NCBI RefSeq assembly: GCF_024679095.1
Contig: NC_066520.1
Location: 17,865,831 to 17,929,830, forward strand
Source: Eriocheir sinensis
Taxonomy: Eukaryota > Arthropoda > Malacostraca > Decapoda > Varunidae
DNA length: 64,000 bases
Direction: 5' to 3'
Of this stretch, positions 44,640 to 55,773 are shown piece by piece. How positions within the stretch are numbered: position 1 is the first letter of the stretch; every line of letters begins with the position of its first letter. Position numbers and translations under genes: made by a program. The notes beneath the pieces were generated by a model. That model did not search any database, was not told the DNA's origin, and saw nothing but the letters and a program-made list of their open reading frames with translations.

Positions 44640-45545
44640 AACACTAATACTAACTCTACTTTCCTCACGCTGACCTGTATCCAACCTCCCATTTACTGTT
44701 ACAATGCCCACTTCTTCCACTATCATTGGTGTTCTGTATTAACAATCTCTTCACCATCGCTCCGTCCACTTCCCTCTTCATTCAAGGTGTTTTTTTCTAC
44801 ACCAAACAGTCATAACAACTCTACTTCCCACACTGTAACCCGTATTTAGCCACCCTTTAACCGTTACAGTGCCCACTTCACACATTACTGCCACTAAATT
44901 ATGTCAACTACCTCTATACTATCGCTCCGTCCACTTCTCTCTTCTTTCTCGGTGTTTTTTTGACGCTAAACAGTCATAACAACTCTACTTCCCACATTGT
45001 AACCCGTATTTAGCCACACTTTATTAACCGTTACAGTGCCCACTTCAAACATTACTGCTGCCAAATTCTATCAACCACCTCTATAGTATCGCTCCGTCCA
45101 CTTCTGTCGTCATTCTCGGTGTTTTTTTGACGCTAAACAGTCATAACAACTCTACTTCAGACACTGTAACCTGTATTTAGCTAACCATTTACCGTTACAG
45201 TGCCCACTCCATATATTATCATAGCTAAATTGTATCATCCGCATGTCTTTACCATCGTTCCGTCCACTTCTCTCTTCATTCTCGGTGTTTTTTTACGCTA
45301 AACAGTCATAACAACTGTAACCTGTATTTAGCTAACCATTTACCGTTACAGTGCCCACTCCATATATTATCATAGCTAAATTGTATCACCCGCATGTCTT
45401 TACCATCGTTCCGTCCACTTCTGTCGTCATTCTCGGTGTTTTTTTGACGCTAAACAGTCATAACAACTCTACTTCTCACACCGTTACCCGTATTCAGCCA
45501 CCCTTTAACCGTTACAGTGCCCACTTCTCACATAACCGTTGCTTT
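44640..45545 (+). repeat. ~165-bp tandem array, about 5 units
   Basis: AAACAGTCATAACAACT occurs at 44804, 44968, 45135, 45300 and 45452. Units also share CGTTACAGTGCCCACT, CCGTCCACTTC and TTCTCGGTGTTTTTTT. The fourth unit has lost about 13 bp. The second half (45150-45440) contains two nearly identical units, a recent duplication. Confidence 0.96.
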
Positions 45546-45553
45546 CTTCGCAG

Positions 45554-45779
45554 TAACCCGAGTCACTCACAACCTAACGCTACTCTGCCCACGCCTTTCT
45601 CCCTCGTTCACCAGCGGCCCACGTTCGGCAACAATAGCGGCAGCACCTGGACCCGCCCGCAGCTGGAGGCCGACCCAGGAACAGGACGCCCTAATGACAC
45701 CCCTCAGGACTTAATACACGCACCCAGCTGGAGACGGACCAAGATAAATAACACAACACACGCCGCATCTTGCCGCTGA
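45554..45779 (+). CDS. candidate 3'-terminal exon, unknown protein
   Basis: GTTGCTTTCTTCGCAG precedes 45554 as a good acceptor. The frame reads NPSHSQPNATLPTPF, then RPTFGNNSGSTWTRP and QLEADPGTGRPNDTPQ, and ends at TGA 45777-45779. It is G+C-rich against A+T-rich flanks. The composition resembles a disordered protein region. It directly follows a tandem array, so it may be unrelated unique DNA that happens to be open. No family recognised. Confidence 0.33.
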
Positions 45780-46036
45780 GACACTTACAGGCTCTCAGAC
45801 GTTATTATACTCACGAAAGAAAGAAGTACACATGCCTCGCGGTGACCTTTCGGGCTAGCAAAGGGCGGAGGGGCAGAATACAGGGGATTAGGTTAAGGTT
45901 TATTTCGTTTTGCGTCCCGGGGGTAAGATGAGGAACCCTACCCGGACCGTCCCTCATCCAAGACGGTCCAAGAAGCGCAAGTTATGAGGCAATGAAGATG
46001 ACGCCCCACGACAGAGCCATTATAAGAGATGTATTG
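45780..46036. other. unique sequence
   Basis: No feature recognised. Confidence 0.55.
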
Positions 46037-46037
46037 C

Positions 46038-46100
<63 letters not shown>

Positions 46101-46285
46101 GGACACAAACAGAAAAAGAGAGAGAATGTAAATTACCGTGACGCAAGGGAGAGAGGACAAGGCCGGGCTTGGGAAGTGTGGCTGAAGAAGAAGAGGAAGA
46201 GGAGGAGGAGGAGGAGGAGGAGGAGGAGGAGTCAAGTAAGTTATGTGGGAGAGTAGTGTGACCGCAATATTATGACACATTCACT

Positions 46286-46317
<32 letters not shown>

Positions 46318-46460
46318 GAAAGAAAGAAAAAAAGAAAGAAGAAAGACATATTATTAGAATAATGACCCGTATAATGAATGATAATAAGAGTGTAATATAC
46401 AAAGGAAGAAGAAGAAGAAGAAGAAAAAAGAAGAAAAAGAAGAAAAGAAGAAAAAGAAGA
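46037..46460. repeat. (GA)n, (GGA)n, (GAAA)n, (AAG)n
   Basis: GA at 46038-46099, GGA at 46186-46231, GAAA at 46287-46345, AAG at 46405-46460. Confidence 0.96.
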
Positions 46461-47200
46461 TGAATATGGTGATAATGATGATTTATGATGAGGAAAACGC
46501 TGAAAACGATGAATGAAAATGAAAAAAAAATTCTCTTTCTCTTTCTCTCTCATGTACTTCCTAAAGACATCTCAACACCTCCCAAGCACCTCCCCTGCTG
46601 GCCTACACATTAAGTCCCTTCTCGTTGCGCTACTCGCCCTCCCGGTAAAAGAAGGAACAAAACCACCACAATCACCCAACACAACCAGCGCACACCACAA
46701 CCCCTATTACCCCCACCGCCGCCACCATCGCCACTGCCACCAACCACCACCCTGGCCACGTCCTGCCTCGAGGGTCAGGAGGAAGAAAGAGGCTGACAAA
46801 GAGACATGCGCCATAAAACTATTCCTTTCTTGCCTCCGCCGCCGCCGCCTCGCTCTGAAGACGCCTCAACCAAGGAACTGAGCAACAAAGAGCATAAGGG
46901 AAGGTAAATACCAATAAACCTTGAACCGAACAAGGATTTCCGACCTTCCATGCACGGGAACAAGGCGCTGATCTTCCTCTTAGTCCACCCTGACACAGAA
47001 TGCGATTTAGGCTCTATTATCGTGAGCAAAAGTCCGGTTAAACGAATAGTCCTCAGATTAACACGTTTTCTCCACGAGGTGAAGGGGAGAATTGATGTGT
47101 CGAGTATCCGAAGTGAGGGAAAGGAGTTTTTTGCGGTGTACAAGTTTTATGTTTGTTTCATGAGGGAGTTACATGTATACGATTAGGAGAAAGTTGTAGG
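46461..47200. other. unique sequence, CCG and CCA triplets
   Basis: CCA/CCG-rich at 46660-46760 and CCG at 46836-46851. Overlapping frames on both strands at 46950-47186 have no splice or family support. Confidence 0.5.
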
Positions 47201-47650
47201 AAAGATGTCGCGTGGTGTCCTGTTTATGGGCAGGTAGAGGAAGGCAGGGACGGGCATGAAATCGCCGCATGATATAGGCCCGTTATAGGGTAGGGATAGA
47301 CGGATAGAGGGAGAGAGAAGGGAACGTGGAGGAGAAGGCAGGAGAGGGAGAGGGAGGGGGACGTGGAGGAGAGAGGAAGAGAGGAAGGAAGATAGGAAGG
47401 ATAAGCTGTTGATGATTGTGGGTTGGGGTGATGACGGGGGATATAGAATGTAGACTCTCTTTTTCTCTCTCTCCCTCGGCCACGTAAGACAGACACACAG
47501 ACAAACAGACACACGCGGCCTCTCGTCGAGCGTCTTGATGAGGATAATAAGAGAACCATCAGCTCAGTCTTTGTTGTGGCAGCATTAATGTCATTCCCGG
47601 CAACAATTTTATCTGACACAAGAGAAACTATACAAGAACACGACATCCTC

Positions 47651-47688
<38 letters not shown>

Positions 47689-48124
47689 AACGGTCAGGGG
47701 TGACTTGGAGCTCTCCGTCAAAAGCTGCCGTGTCAGTCCTGAGATGAGATGAAAGCACACGACAACCCATCTCTTCTTCCTCGACCAATCACACACGACC
47801 TCATCCCAGCGCCTTAGAACCGATGACTGGCGGGGAAGGAAGATGAGAGAGGGCAAGGCGACCCGACCCGACCCATTTTCCCTTAGCTAAACGCATGAGA
47901 ATGTCAGAGGAGTCAAATTAGATAGATAGATGGAAGAAAGGAAGGAAAATACAGAATGAAAGAGAGGAAACAAAGAAAGAACGCTAGGAAAAGAAAAATA
48001 TAGATTGACTGATTAATAGATAGATAGAAAGACATATTGATAGACTGATAAAGGGAAAAAGACAGTAGGAAAGAGAAGAAAGATATAATGAAATAAACAG
48101 ACTGGAAAGAGCGATAGGAGAGCC
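47201..48124. other. purine patch, (CT)n, unique sequence
   Basis: GGAGAGG-like sequence at 47300-47400, CT at 47655-47685, a purine-rich patch at 47930-48115. No gene recognised. Confidence 0.55.
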
Positions 48125-48320
48125 ATATTCTTAAACATTTCTACTCAATGATCCCGTAGGAGTTTTGGGGGCATTTCGAGGGGTAGTTCAATGACCCTGG
48201 TGGCAGTTTAACCCTTCTTCTGTGCCATGAACCTAAAGGAACACTCATTAGAACAAGATTGACACCCTTTTTGGCCTTTGGAAATAGCTGATGAGAGAGG
48301 CGGAAGTGTTTGAGAATACC
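48125..48320 (+). mobile_element. TIR element family A, copy 2 (best ends)
   Basis: TATTCTTAAACATTTC at 48126-48141 is inverted as GAAGTGTTTGAGAATA at 48303-48318, matching at 14 of 16 positions. The interior matches copy 1 at 802-966. About 193 bp, no frame. Confidence 0.72.
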
Positions 48321-48709
48321 AACCAGAGAGGAAGAGAGGGAGAGAGAGGAGGCCCAGTCAGGTCGCCGCTAATGTGTAGGCTTGATGGGACGATGCAAGC
48401 TAGGATGAGTGAGGCGAATAATGATGAGGGTGAAATGGCGTGGCGCTGATGGAGGTTGATGGGGGTCGTCTTAGCCAGGGAGAAATGGGGTGGAGGGGAG
48501 GTGGAGGGGAGGGAAGTAGTGGTTGAGGTGACGTGGGTGCTGTGACTCATAAGATCATCAGTTCACGGGGAAAGAATGTTTAGTGAGTGACGTTTTGAGG
48601 GCAGGAAGACGTCGTATAAATGAAGTGTGGGGGAGGCGGTTGAGGTTGACGGGGTAATGGGACACGTAATCTCTTCTTCTGTTCACAAGGAAAAGATTAG
48701 TTTGAGGTT
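48321..48709. other. unique G-rich sequence
   Basis: GGTTGA/GTTGATGG words are scattered in it. No gene. Confidence 0.55.
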
Positions 48710-49085
48710 TTAAGGGCGAAGTTGTAAGGTGAGATGACGTTGATTCTTTTAGTAATAACGTCGTCGATTATAAGATATGTATGCAAGAAGGAAATTAATT
48801 GAGAAGCGAAGATGTAAGGTGAGATGACGTTGATGCTTTCGGTAGTAACATTGTCGATTAGCAAGAAATGTATGAAAGAAGGAAATGAATTGAATAAGCG
48901 AAGTTGTAAGGTGAGATGAAGTTGATTCTTTTTGTAGTAACATTGTCGATTAGCAAGATATGTATGCAAGAAGGATATTAATAGAGTAAGCGAGGTTGTA
49001 AGGTGAGATACGTGATTGTTTTAGTAATAACGTTGTCGATTAGCAAATAATGTATGGAATAGAGAAATTAAATGAGTAAGTGTCT
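48710..49085 (+). repeat. ~91-bp tandem repeat, 4 copies
   Basis: GTTGTAAGGTGAGAT or a variant starts at 48721, 48811, 48903 and 48995. Units share GTAGTAACATTGTCGATTAG and TATGTATGCAAGAAGG. The last unit is most diverged. Confidence 0.95.
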
Positions 49086-49560
49086 ATATTTTATCAACTG
49101 GTCTTTCAACAGATACGTGAGCGGCAAAAGGAAGATTATTAGGTCAGAAAACAATAAGGAGATGAACCGTGGGAAGTATAAGGTAAAGAAGAGATGGTGT
49201 GCATAGACATAAGAGGTGAAGTAGTGAGTGAGTTAGGTTAGTATAGACGATAGATAGATAGATAGATAGATAGATATTCTCAGACTGATTAGTACGGTTA
49301 TGTGGTATGTTGAGGTATGTTGTGGTGTAGGAAATACGGTATGCGGCGGTGTAGTGGTGTGTCTAGCGCCATGTTGTGCGATGTAGTAAGTCACATAGAC
49401 ACTCAGGAAGTAGTCAAGGTAAGCTAATTATGTTGACACAGGTAAAACGCCAAACAAAACTCAGGTAATAAGGAAAAAGAAAGAAAAAAACGGGAGACCA
49501 AAAAATACGCTTAGTAGTTATCTTCACGAGTTCACAAAGGGGCGTTGAAGGAGACTCATA
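49086..49560. other. unique sequence with (GATA)n
   Basis: GATA units at 49250-49274, then GTATGTTG-like words. No gene. Confidence 0.65.
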
Positions 49561-50124
49561 AGGAAGCTATATAGTCAAGGTGAGGGGGGGGGGGAAGGTG
49601 GGAAGGTAAGACAGGTGAGACGGGGAGGGGAAGGCGAGTAGAAGGGAGGGGAGGGGAAGGAGAGGTGGGAAGGTAGGAGATAGGTGAGAAGTGAAGGGGA
49701 AGAGAAGGGAAAGGGAAGAAGAGGAAAAGGAAGGGGGAGAAGAAGGGAGGTAAGAAGGGGAAGGGGAAGGGGGAGGGAAGGGAAAGGGAAGGTAAGGGAA
49801 GGGGATGGTAAAGAAGGGAAGGGAAGGGGATAGTTAAGAAAAAAGGGAAGGGAAGGGGATGGTGAAGAAGAAGGGAAGGGAATGGGAGGGTGGAAAGGTA
49901 GGAGAGGCAGGTGAGAAGGGAAGAGAAGGGGAAGGGGAAGGGAAGGAGAACGAGAAGGGAAAGGAAAGGGGAAGAAGGAATGGGGGAGAGAAGGAGAAGG
50001 AGAAGGGAAAAGGAAAGGAAGAGAAGAAGGAAAAGGGAAGGAGAAGGGAAAGGGAGAACAAGGGAGGAAAGGGAGGGGAAGGAGAAGAGAGAAGGAGACA
50101 GATGAGAATGGAAGGGGTATGAGA
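49561..50124 (+). repeat. G-rich polypurine tract
   Basis: GGGAAGGG/AAGGGGA mosaic, nearly free of pyrimidines, continuous with the next array. Confidence 0.94.
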
Positions 50125-50540
50125 AGGGAGAAGGGAAGGGCTGGGAAGGAAAGAGAAAGGAAAGAAAGAAAGGGAAGGGAATGGCTGGGAAGGAAAGAGA
50201 AAGGAAAGAAAGAAAGGGAAGGGAATGGCTGGGAAGGAAAGAGAAGGGAAGGAAAGAAGGGGAAGGGAATGGCTGGAAAGGAAAGAGAAGGGAAGGAAAG
50301 AAAGGGAAGGGAATGGCTGGAAAGGAAAGAGAAGGGAAGGAAAGAAAGGGAAGGGAATGGCTGGGAAGGAAAGAGAAGGGAAAGAAAGAAGGGGAAAGGA
50401 AAGAGAAGGGAAGGAAAGAAAGGGAAGGGAATGGCTGGGAAGGAAAGAGAAGGGAAGGAAAGAAGGGGAAAGGAAAGAGAAGGGAAGGAAAGAAGGGGAA
50501 AGGAAAGAGAAGGGAAGGAAAGAAGGGGAAGGGAAGGCCT
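50125..50540 (+). repeat. 44-bp purine minisatellite
   Basis: ATGGCTGG starts at 50181, 50225, 50269, 50313, 50357 and 50431, so 44-bp spacing with one longer step. A 30-bp variant lacking the ATGGCTGGGAAGG part occurs at the end. Open in several plus frames because of composition only. Confidence 0.96.
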
Positions 50541-50650
50541 GTACTAAAACACCATGTATGCCAAGTGAAGAGATTAAGCGCTAGTTAACTTTGAAGGTCT
50601 TGAAGAAAAACACGTGGGAAAGGGCGTTATGGAGATATGGAAAAACTGGA

Positions 50651-50654
<4 letters not shown>

Positions 50655-50723
<69 letters not shown>

Positions 50724-50780
50724 ACGCTCGGCCTATCCGCAGTTTCTCAAGTTTTTTGTTTGTTTGTTTGTTTGTTTGTT
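50655..50780. repeat. (CA)n and (TGTT)n
   Basis: CA at 50655-50719 (about 33 units) and GTTT units at 50755-50780. Confidence 0.97.
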
Positions 50781-51030
50781 CACACGATTAATGTAAAAGT
50801 ACCTCTCTTAAAACCTCTCAACGGGATACGCCCCCCTCCACCCTTCCCCCCAGCCCCCCCTCCAGTACCCCCGCGCCCCCCAGGTATGAAATATAGCCAA
50901 TAAAACACTACGAACAACGCACTTTACCACACATTTACAACGCACTCCTCCCTCAATAAAGAAAAGCAAAAAAAAAACGACTTTACCTGATAAGAATAAA
51001 GAAAGCCATTTGAACATAGATTTATTGGAG

Positions 51031-51068
<38 letters not shown>

Positions 51069-51279
51069 ACGGGACACAACACCCTCCAGCCCGCGGCCTC
51101 TAAGATTTGGGTGCCAAGGCGGACCTAACCTAACACCTGGGGAGGAAGGGGAGGGGGGAGAGAGGGGGGAGAGTAACGAGAACACCTGGGGGCGGGAGGC
51201 AGGTGATTAAGGTGGCCCAGGTGAGGTGAGGGGAGCGTGAGCAGCCAATAAAGTAAGATTAGCTGACACGGGAAAGTCG
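50781..51279. other. C-rich, unique and G-rich sequence
   Basis: C-rich at 50828-50882, CT at 51037-51065, G-rich at 51138-51240. No gene. Confidence 0.65.
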
Positions 51280-51282
51280 GTG

Positions 51283-51313
<31 letters not shown>

Positions 51314-51725
51314 AGAACTGAAAGAAAGAGATGAAAAAAGAACGAAATATAGTAAAAAGTAAATAAATAGATCGAATGATTGATATAGAGATGAAAAACA
51401 GAGAAATAGGAATACAAGGAGCAAAGGAAAAAGATGGTAAGAGATAAGTAGTTAATAGATTGATGGATATTTAAAGAGATAGATAGATATATAAGAAAAA
51501 GAAAGAAAGAAAGAAAGGAAGGAAGGAAGGAAGAAAAGAAAGAAAAGAAAGAAAGGAAGGAAGGAAGAAAAGAAGAAAAGAAAGGAAAGGAAAATATATA
51601 GAAAGAAAGGAAGAAAGAAACGGATAAAAAAGGATAAGCAAATAGAGATAGATAGACAGACAGGAAGAGAGATAGACAAATAGATAGACAGACAGACAGA
51701 AAGAGTGAGAGACAGAGACAGAGAG
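51280..51725 (+). repeat. (GATA)n and purine/GACA sequence
   Basis: GATA at 51283-51312, GGAA/AAAG mosaic at 51495-51620, GACA/GATA words at 51640-51720. Confidence 0.88.
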
Positions 51726-52077
51726 AATAACCAAGGTCGGTCCCACAAGTAAACACACGTTTCGGAAAATACTGAACAAAAACACCATTTGCTTATGTCA
51801 CACGCATAGAAAAAAAAACACTCTGTTCCCATCCATTTACCTCAACCTTATTTTCAGTCTCTTTACCTATACCAGTCAGCAGCAGATAACACGTATGAAG
51901 TCAAGGTGAGGTGGTAGGGGAGGTGAGGGGGGAAGGGGAAGGGAAGGGGATGGGAAGGGGAGGGGAGGGGGAGGGAAGAAGGGAAGGGGAAGGGAAGGTG
52001 AAGGGAAGGGGATGGGAGGGGAAGGTGAAGTGTGTAGTATCGTAAAATGAAGTTCCATGGATTAGGTTTAGGAATTA
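51726..52077. other. unique then G-rich purine tract
   Basis: 51905-52030 is GGGAAGGGG-type. No gene. Confidence 0.7.
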
Positions 52078-52122
52078 GACAAGATTATAAGAGCATAAGG
52101 AGTCTGCAAGAGGCCGGTGTCT
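52078..52122 (-). pseudogene. 3' fragment of non-LTR family B
   Basis: ATAAGGAGTCTGCAAGAGGC with flanks matches 38198-38235. Only the last tens of bases of the element are present. Confidence 0.5.
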
Positions 52123-52315
52123 ATAAAAACTATCCATATTAAGCATTTACCAGTCGATTTGCTATTTCTTGTTTATGTGTAACCTGTTCAGCGCGGCGTG
52201 AAGGCGGAGTGAATGAGAATGAGCAAGAAGAATGAACAGGCATATCCACTTCTTCCAGGGCACGACTCGACAGTAAATACAAGCTACAATACTAATACAA
52301 GTTTTATTCCTGATT
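52123..52315. other. unique sequence
   Basis: No feature recognised. Confidence 0.55.
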
Positions 52316-52540
52316 TACGTATAGGAATAGAAAGTCATGGCTGAGGATACGAATGGGAGAAGGAGTGGACGAAATAAAAAAAAAAGCTCAAGAAATTTAT
52401 TATATACCTTACTTGTTCTTATTCCTTCTACGTATAGGAAGTGAAAGGTAATGGATGATAAAATACTGATGAAAGGAGTGGGCGAAAAAAAAAGTCCAGT
52501 AATTTGTTCTATATACCTGTCATCATTCATCATTAACACC
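52316..52540 (+). repeat. ~112-bp duplication
   Basis: ACGTATAGGAA is at 52317 and 52429. Both are followed by GGAGTGGACGAAA or GGAGTGGGCGAAA and an A-run. Confidence 0.88.
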
Positions 52541-52639
52541 TGGTCACCCACACCTGTGCTCAAATTTCGCTTATTGAACGGAAAAAAACATACTGGTTTG
52601 ATAAAGGTTGACTAGAAGGGATTGAATGCTAAGGGAATA

Positions 52640-53325
52640 ATTTAATACCTTTCCGTTAGTGCAGTTCTTTCGTTTATAGTTTAAGCCTAATCCACATTTT
52701 TTAGCTTAATTCTTTCATCTATAGTCTATGAGATCTAATACCTTTCCATTAGTGCAGTTCTTCCGTTTATAGTTTAAGCCTAATCCACGTTTTGTTAGCT
52801 TAATTCTTTCATCTATAGTCTATGCGATCTAATACCATTCCATTAGTGCAGTTCTTCCGTTTATAGTTTAAGCCTAATCCACGTTTTTTAGCTTAATTCT
52901 TTCATCTACAGTCTATGCGATCTGATACCGTTCCGTCAGTCCGGTTCTTTCGTCTATACTCTATGCAAATCCACTTCGTTTACTCGTTATTTCGTCTATA
53001 TTCCACGCCCTTAAGCTCATTTCTTTCGTTTATACTCTTTGTCCAATCACGTCCTTCAGTCCAGTTTCTCCGTCTATACTTCATGCCTAACAACGTCCTT
53101 TAATCCAGTTCATTCGTCTATACTCTATGCCCATCCAACGTCCATTAGTCCAGTTATTCCGTCTATACTCTATGCCCATTAACGTCCTTTAGTTCAGGTC
53201 ATTCGTCTATACTTCATGCCTATCCAACGTCCTTTAGACCAGTTCATTCGTCTATACTCTATGCCCATCAACGTCCATTAGCCCAGTTCTTCCGCCTATA
53301 GTCTAGTCCATCCACGTCCTTTTTC
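52640..53325 (+). repeat. ~47-bp satellite with 93-bp dimer order
   Basis: The monomer has the form TTAGT(C/G)CAGTTCTTTCGTCTAT followed by A(G/C)TCTATGC and ATCCACGT. In the first 280 bp, paired monomers differ consistently, and dimers start at 52644, 52737, 52831 and 52924 (spacing 93-94). Further right, single diverged monomers of 45-48 bp continue to about 53325. Confidence 0.93.
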
Positions 53326-53487
53326 AATACGCAGAACAAAAGGTCATCGGCTTAATTAATACCACTTTTTTTCTTAGCAGCTTCCTATTGGCCGGTCTAA
53401 CCCTGAGATGCCCGCGTGATGGACTGTGAGGGAAGGGAAGGCAAGGTGTTGAGGGAGGGAGGGAGGCCTAGAATAGTGGAACAGTTA

Positions 53488-53543
<56 letters not shown>

Positions 53544-53670
53544 AACCTAACATGGAAGGCGTAAAAGGCGACCACAAGAGCAGTGAGAGGGCGAACATCT
53601 GCGACTCTCTGATGCTTATTAATCGAGAGAGGGAGAGAGAAGTGAGAGGCTGGAAGTGACGGTGGCGGGA
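53326..53670. other. unique sequence with (CT)n
   Basis: CT at 53492-53540. No gene. Confidence 0.7.
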
Positions 53671-53730
53671 TGCTGACTAATAACGAGGCGGTGAGTCAGC
53701 ATTGGGTCAGCACAGCAGGCATTTGTCAGC
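53671..53730. promoter_or_regulatory. cluster of TGAC/GTCAGC motifs (Maf/AP-1-like)
   Basis: TGCTGAC at 53671, TGAGTCAGCA at 53692-53701, GTCAGCA at 53706 and GTCAGC at 53725. TGAGTCAGCA matches the core recognised by CNC-bZIP/small-Maf and AP-1 families. Four related motifs in 60 bp suggest a control site, but no gene start is established nearby. Confidence 0.25.
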
Positions 53731-53947
53731 GCTTAGTGAACATGGCTGAGTGTAAATACGTACTCGGACTCAGCTACGGTTTGGGGAGCAGTTTGTTATC
53801 ACGGCGTTGGGAGTTTGGTGTTGTTTAAAAAGTGAGAGTTTGCGAGGAGTGAGTGGTTGCAGGGGGGCGCCAATCATGTGAATCAGCTTGTAAATAAAGG
53901 AAAGGAAAGTGAATAACAAGAGGAAAAAGAGAACTGAAGGAGGAGTC
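53731..53947. other. unique sequence
   Basis: No feature recognised. Confidence 0.5.
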
Positions 53948-54290
53948 GAGTGTATGAGCCGATAGATTAGCCAAGTGTGTAAGTGCTTTTCTTGCTTTCC
54001 CTACAGTATGTAAATAAGAATGTTTAAAGAAAAGGAGATCAAAAAGAGAGATGAAAAGCGAAATAGAGATAAAAAGACAGAAAAACGAGAGAAAAAAAGG
54101 AGAAACAGAAGAAGTCGAGTGCATGAGCTAACAAATCAGTCACTATGTTAAAGTCTTTCCTCTCTTTTCCTACAGCATGCAAATCAGAATGTATCAAGAA
54201 AAGGAATAAAAAATAAATAAAAAAAGAGAAACAGAAGTCGAGTGCATGACCCAACAGATTAGTCATTATGCTAAACGCTTTCCTCTGCTC
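53948..54290 (+). repeat. diverged tandem repeat, 3 copies
   Basis: GTCGAGTG(T/C)ATGA occurs at about 53947, 54114 and 54236. Units share GATTAG or AATCAG, a TTTCC.CTACAG-like word and ATGCAAATCAGAATGT. Spacing is 167 then 122 bp, because the A/G-rich middle varies in length. Confidence 0.9.
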
Positions 54291-54492
54291 TCCGACACCA
54301 TCATCATCATCATCATGGTAGCTGTTTACTCATTCTGATGGATGGATACATTCTTAAAGGCGTGAGGGATGAGGAGAGAGGAGGGGGAGAAAGGTGGGCA
54401 AGAAATAACTGTTGCCTCGTCTTGAACCATGAATAATGCATCATGGGAAAGCGAGAATGCAATGGTGAAGAAGCGGTGACGGGGAAGAGTGT

Positions 54493-54512
54493 GAGTAGTA
54501 GTAGTAGTAGTA

Positions 54513-54545
<33 letters not shown>

Positions 54546-54636
54546 CCATCAGTAACAGAAGTAACAGTAGTAGCAACAGCATGACATTAACAGCGCCAGG
54601 TGCAAGCAATATCCGGGACCCAGTAGTAGTAGTAGC

Positions 54637-54681
<45 letters not shown>
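54493..54681. repeat. (AGT)n arrays
   Basis: AGT triplets at 54493-54545 and 54625-54681, the second abutting the next element. An ATC patch is at 54299-54315. Confidence 0.96.
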
Positions 54682-54682
<1 letters not shown>

Positions 54683-54806
54683 CCGAAATTAACCTCTCTT
54701 TTGGCCACTCTAACTTTTTTTTATAGGGGCAGTGAGTGATTAGCGGTCATTTTTTTTCTCATTATTATATTTTTTGCCCTTGAACTGAATCCCTTACTGT
54801 AAAAAA
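54682..54806 (-). mobile_element. SINE-like family S, copy 7
   Basis: Reverse orientation: GAAATTAACCTCTCTTTTGG, GCAGTGAGTGATTAGCGGTC, T-rich middle, TGCCCTTGAACTGAATCCCT and TACTGTAAAAAA. All family blocks are present. Its 3' end abuts AGT triplets. Confidence 0.78.
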
Positions 54807-54818
54807 GAGGGAGAAGTA

Positions 54819-54912
54819 GCAGCACCATCAACAACAGACGAAGCACCAGTAACAGCAACACACCATCAACAACAGACGAAGCACCAGTAGCAGCAACACA
54901 ACACCAACAGCG
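54819..54912 (+). repeat. ~47-bp duplication of CAA/CAG-rich sequence
   Basis: CACCATCAACAACAGACGAA occurs at 54822 and 54866, each followed by GCACCAGTA.CAGCAAC. Confidence 0.92.
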
Positions 54913-55249
54913 GCAGGAACAAGCAAACGCCGGGAGCCAGACATGCAAATTTCGGTGCATGATCCACGATGAGTGATCCGCGGAGCCCGAGGCGAGGCGC
55001 GGGGCCGTTAATGAGGGTAATTAAAGGTAAGATGATGGAGAGGACGCTCAGCTCAGGTAATTACGTGGTGGCTAAGGTAATAAACGAGGGCTGGACGCGG
55101 CAGGTGAGGCGAGGAGGCGCTTGTTATGAAGAGGAGGAGGAGGAGGAAAAGGAGGAGGAGGAAGGGAAGACAGGGAAGGAGGGAGAAAAGGAAGGACGAA
55201 ATGAGACAGGTAAGAACAGGTAGCTCAGGCAAGGTTATTAGTAACACAC

Positions 55250-55251
<2 letters not shown>
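54913..55251. other. CpG-containing unique sequence and (GGA)n
   Basis: 54960-55110 is G+C-rich with CTCAGCTCAGGTAATT-like donor words on the plus strand but no paired acceptor. GGA at 55129-55165. Confidence 0.4.
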
Positions 55252-55294
<43 letters not shown>

Positions 55295-55719
55295 ACACAC
55301 ACCTGAGTTCTCGCCAGGATGTTGGAGTAATTACGACCAGGTAAGGTTCGCCTGAGAAAGGAGAGAGGGAGGAAAGGAAGGAAAGAACACGCACACTGGA
55401 GGGGGAGGAGGAGGAGGAGGAGGAGGAGGAGGAGGAGGAAGAGGAGAAGTTGTAGTAGTAGCAAAAACGAAAGAAAAAAAAGAGAATGGGAAGAGAACGA
55501 GACAAAAGACGAAGAAATAAAAAAAAATATGAGTATGAGAGATCATCAGATGAATACACATGAGACTCATAATTCAAGGTCAAGGAGGAGGAAGAGGAAG
55601 AGGAGGAGGAGGAGGAGGAGGAGGAGGAGGAGGCAAAGGAATCCGATACTGGGTTTGATTCTGTTAGTTCCGCTTGAGAGGACAGAAGAAATGCTTTAAA
55701 ATTAATCATGCTAATAAGA

Positions 55720-55770
<51 letters not shown>
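55252..55770. repeat. (CA)n, (GGA)n, (GGA)n, (CA)n
   Basis: CA at 55251-55302, GGA at 55400-55443, GGA at 55584-55633, CA at 55727-55770, with unique DNA between. Confidence 0.96.

Positions 55771-55773
<3 letters not shown>

Noticed and set aside
46775..47186. Overlapping frames on both strands at 46.8-47.2 kb
   Set aside because: Composition is less repetitive than elsewhere, but neither frame has splice sites, a recognisable motif or a reason to prefer a strand.
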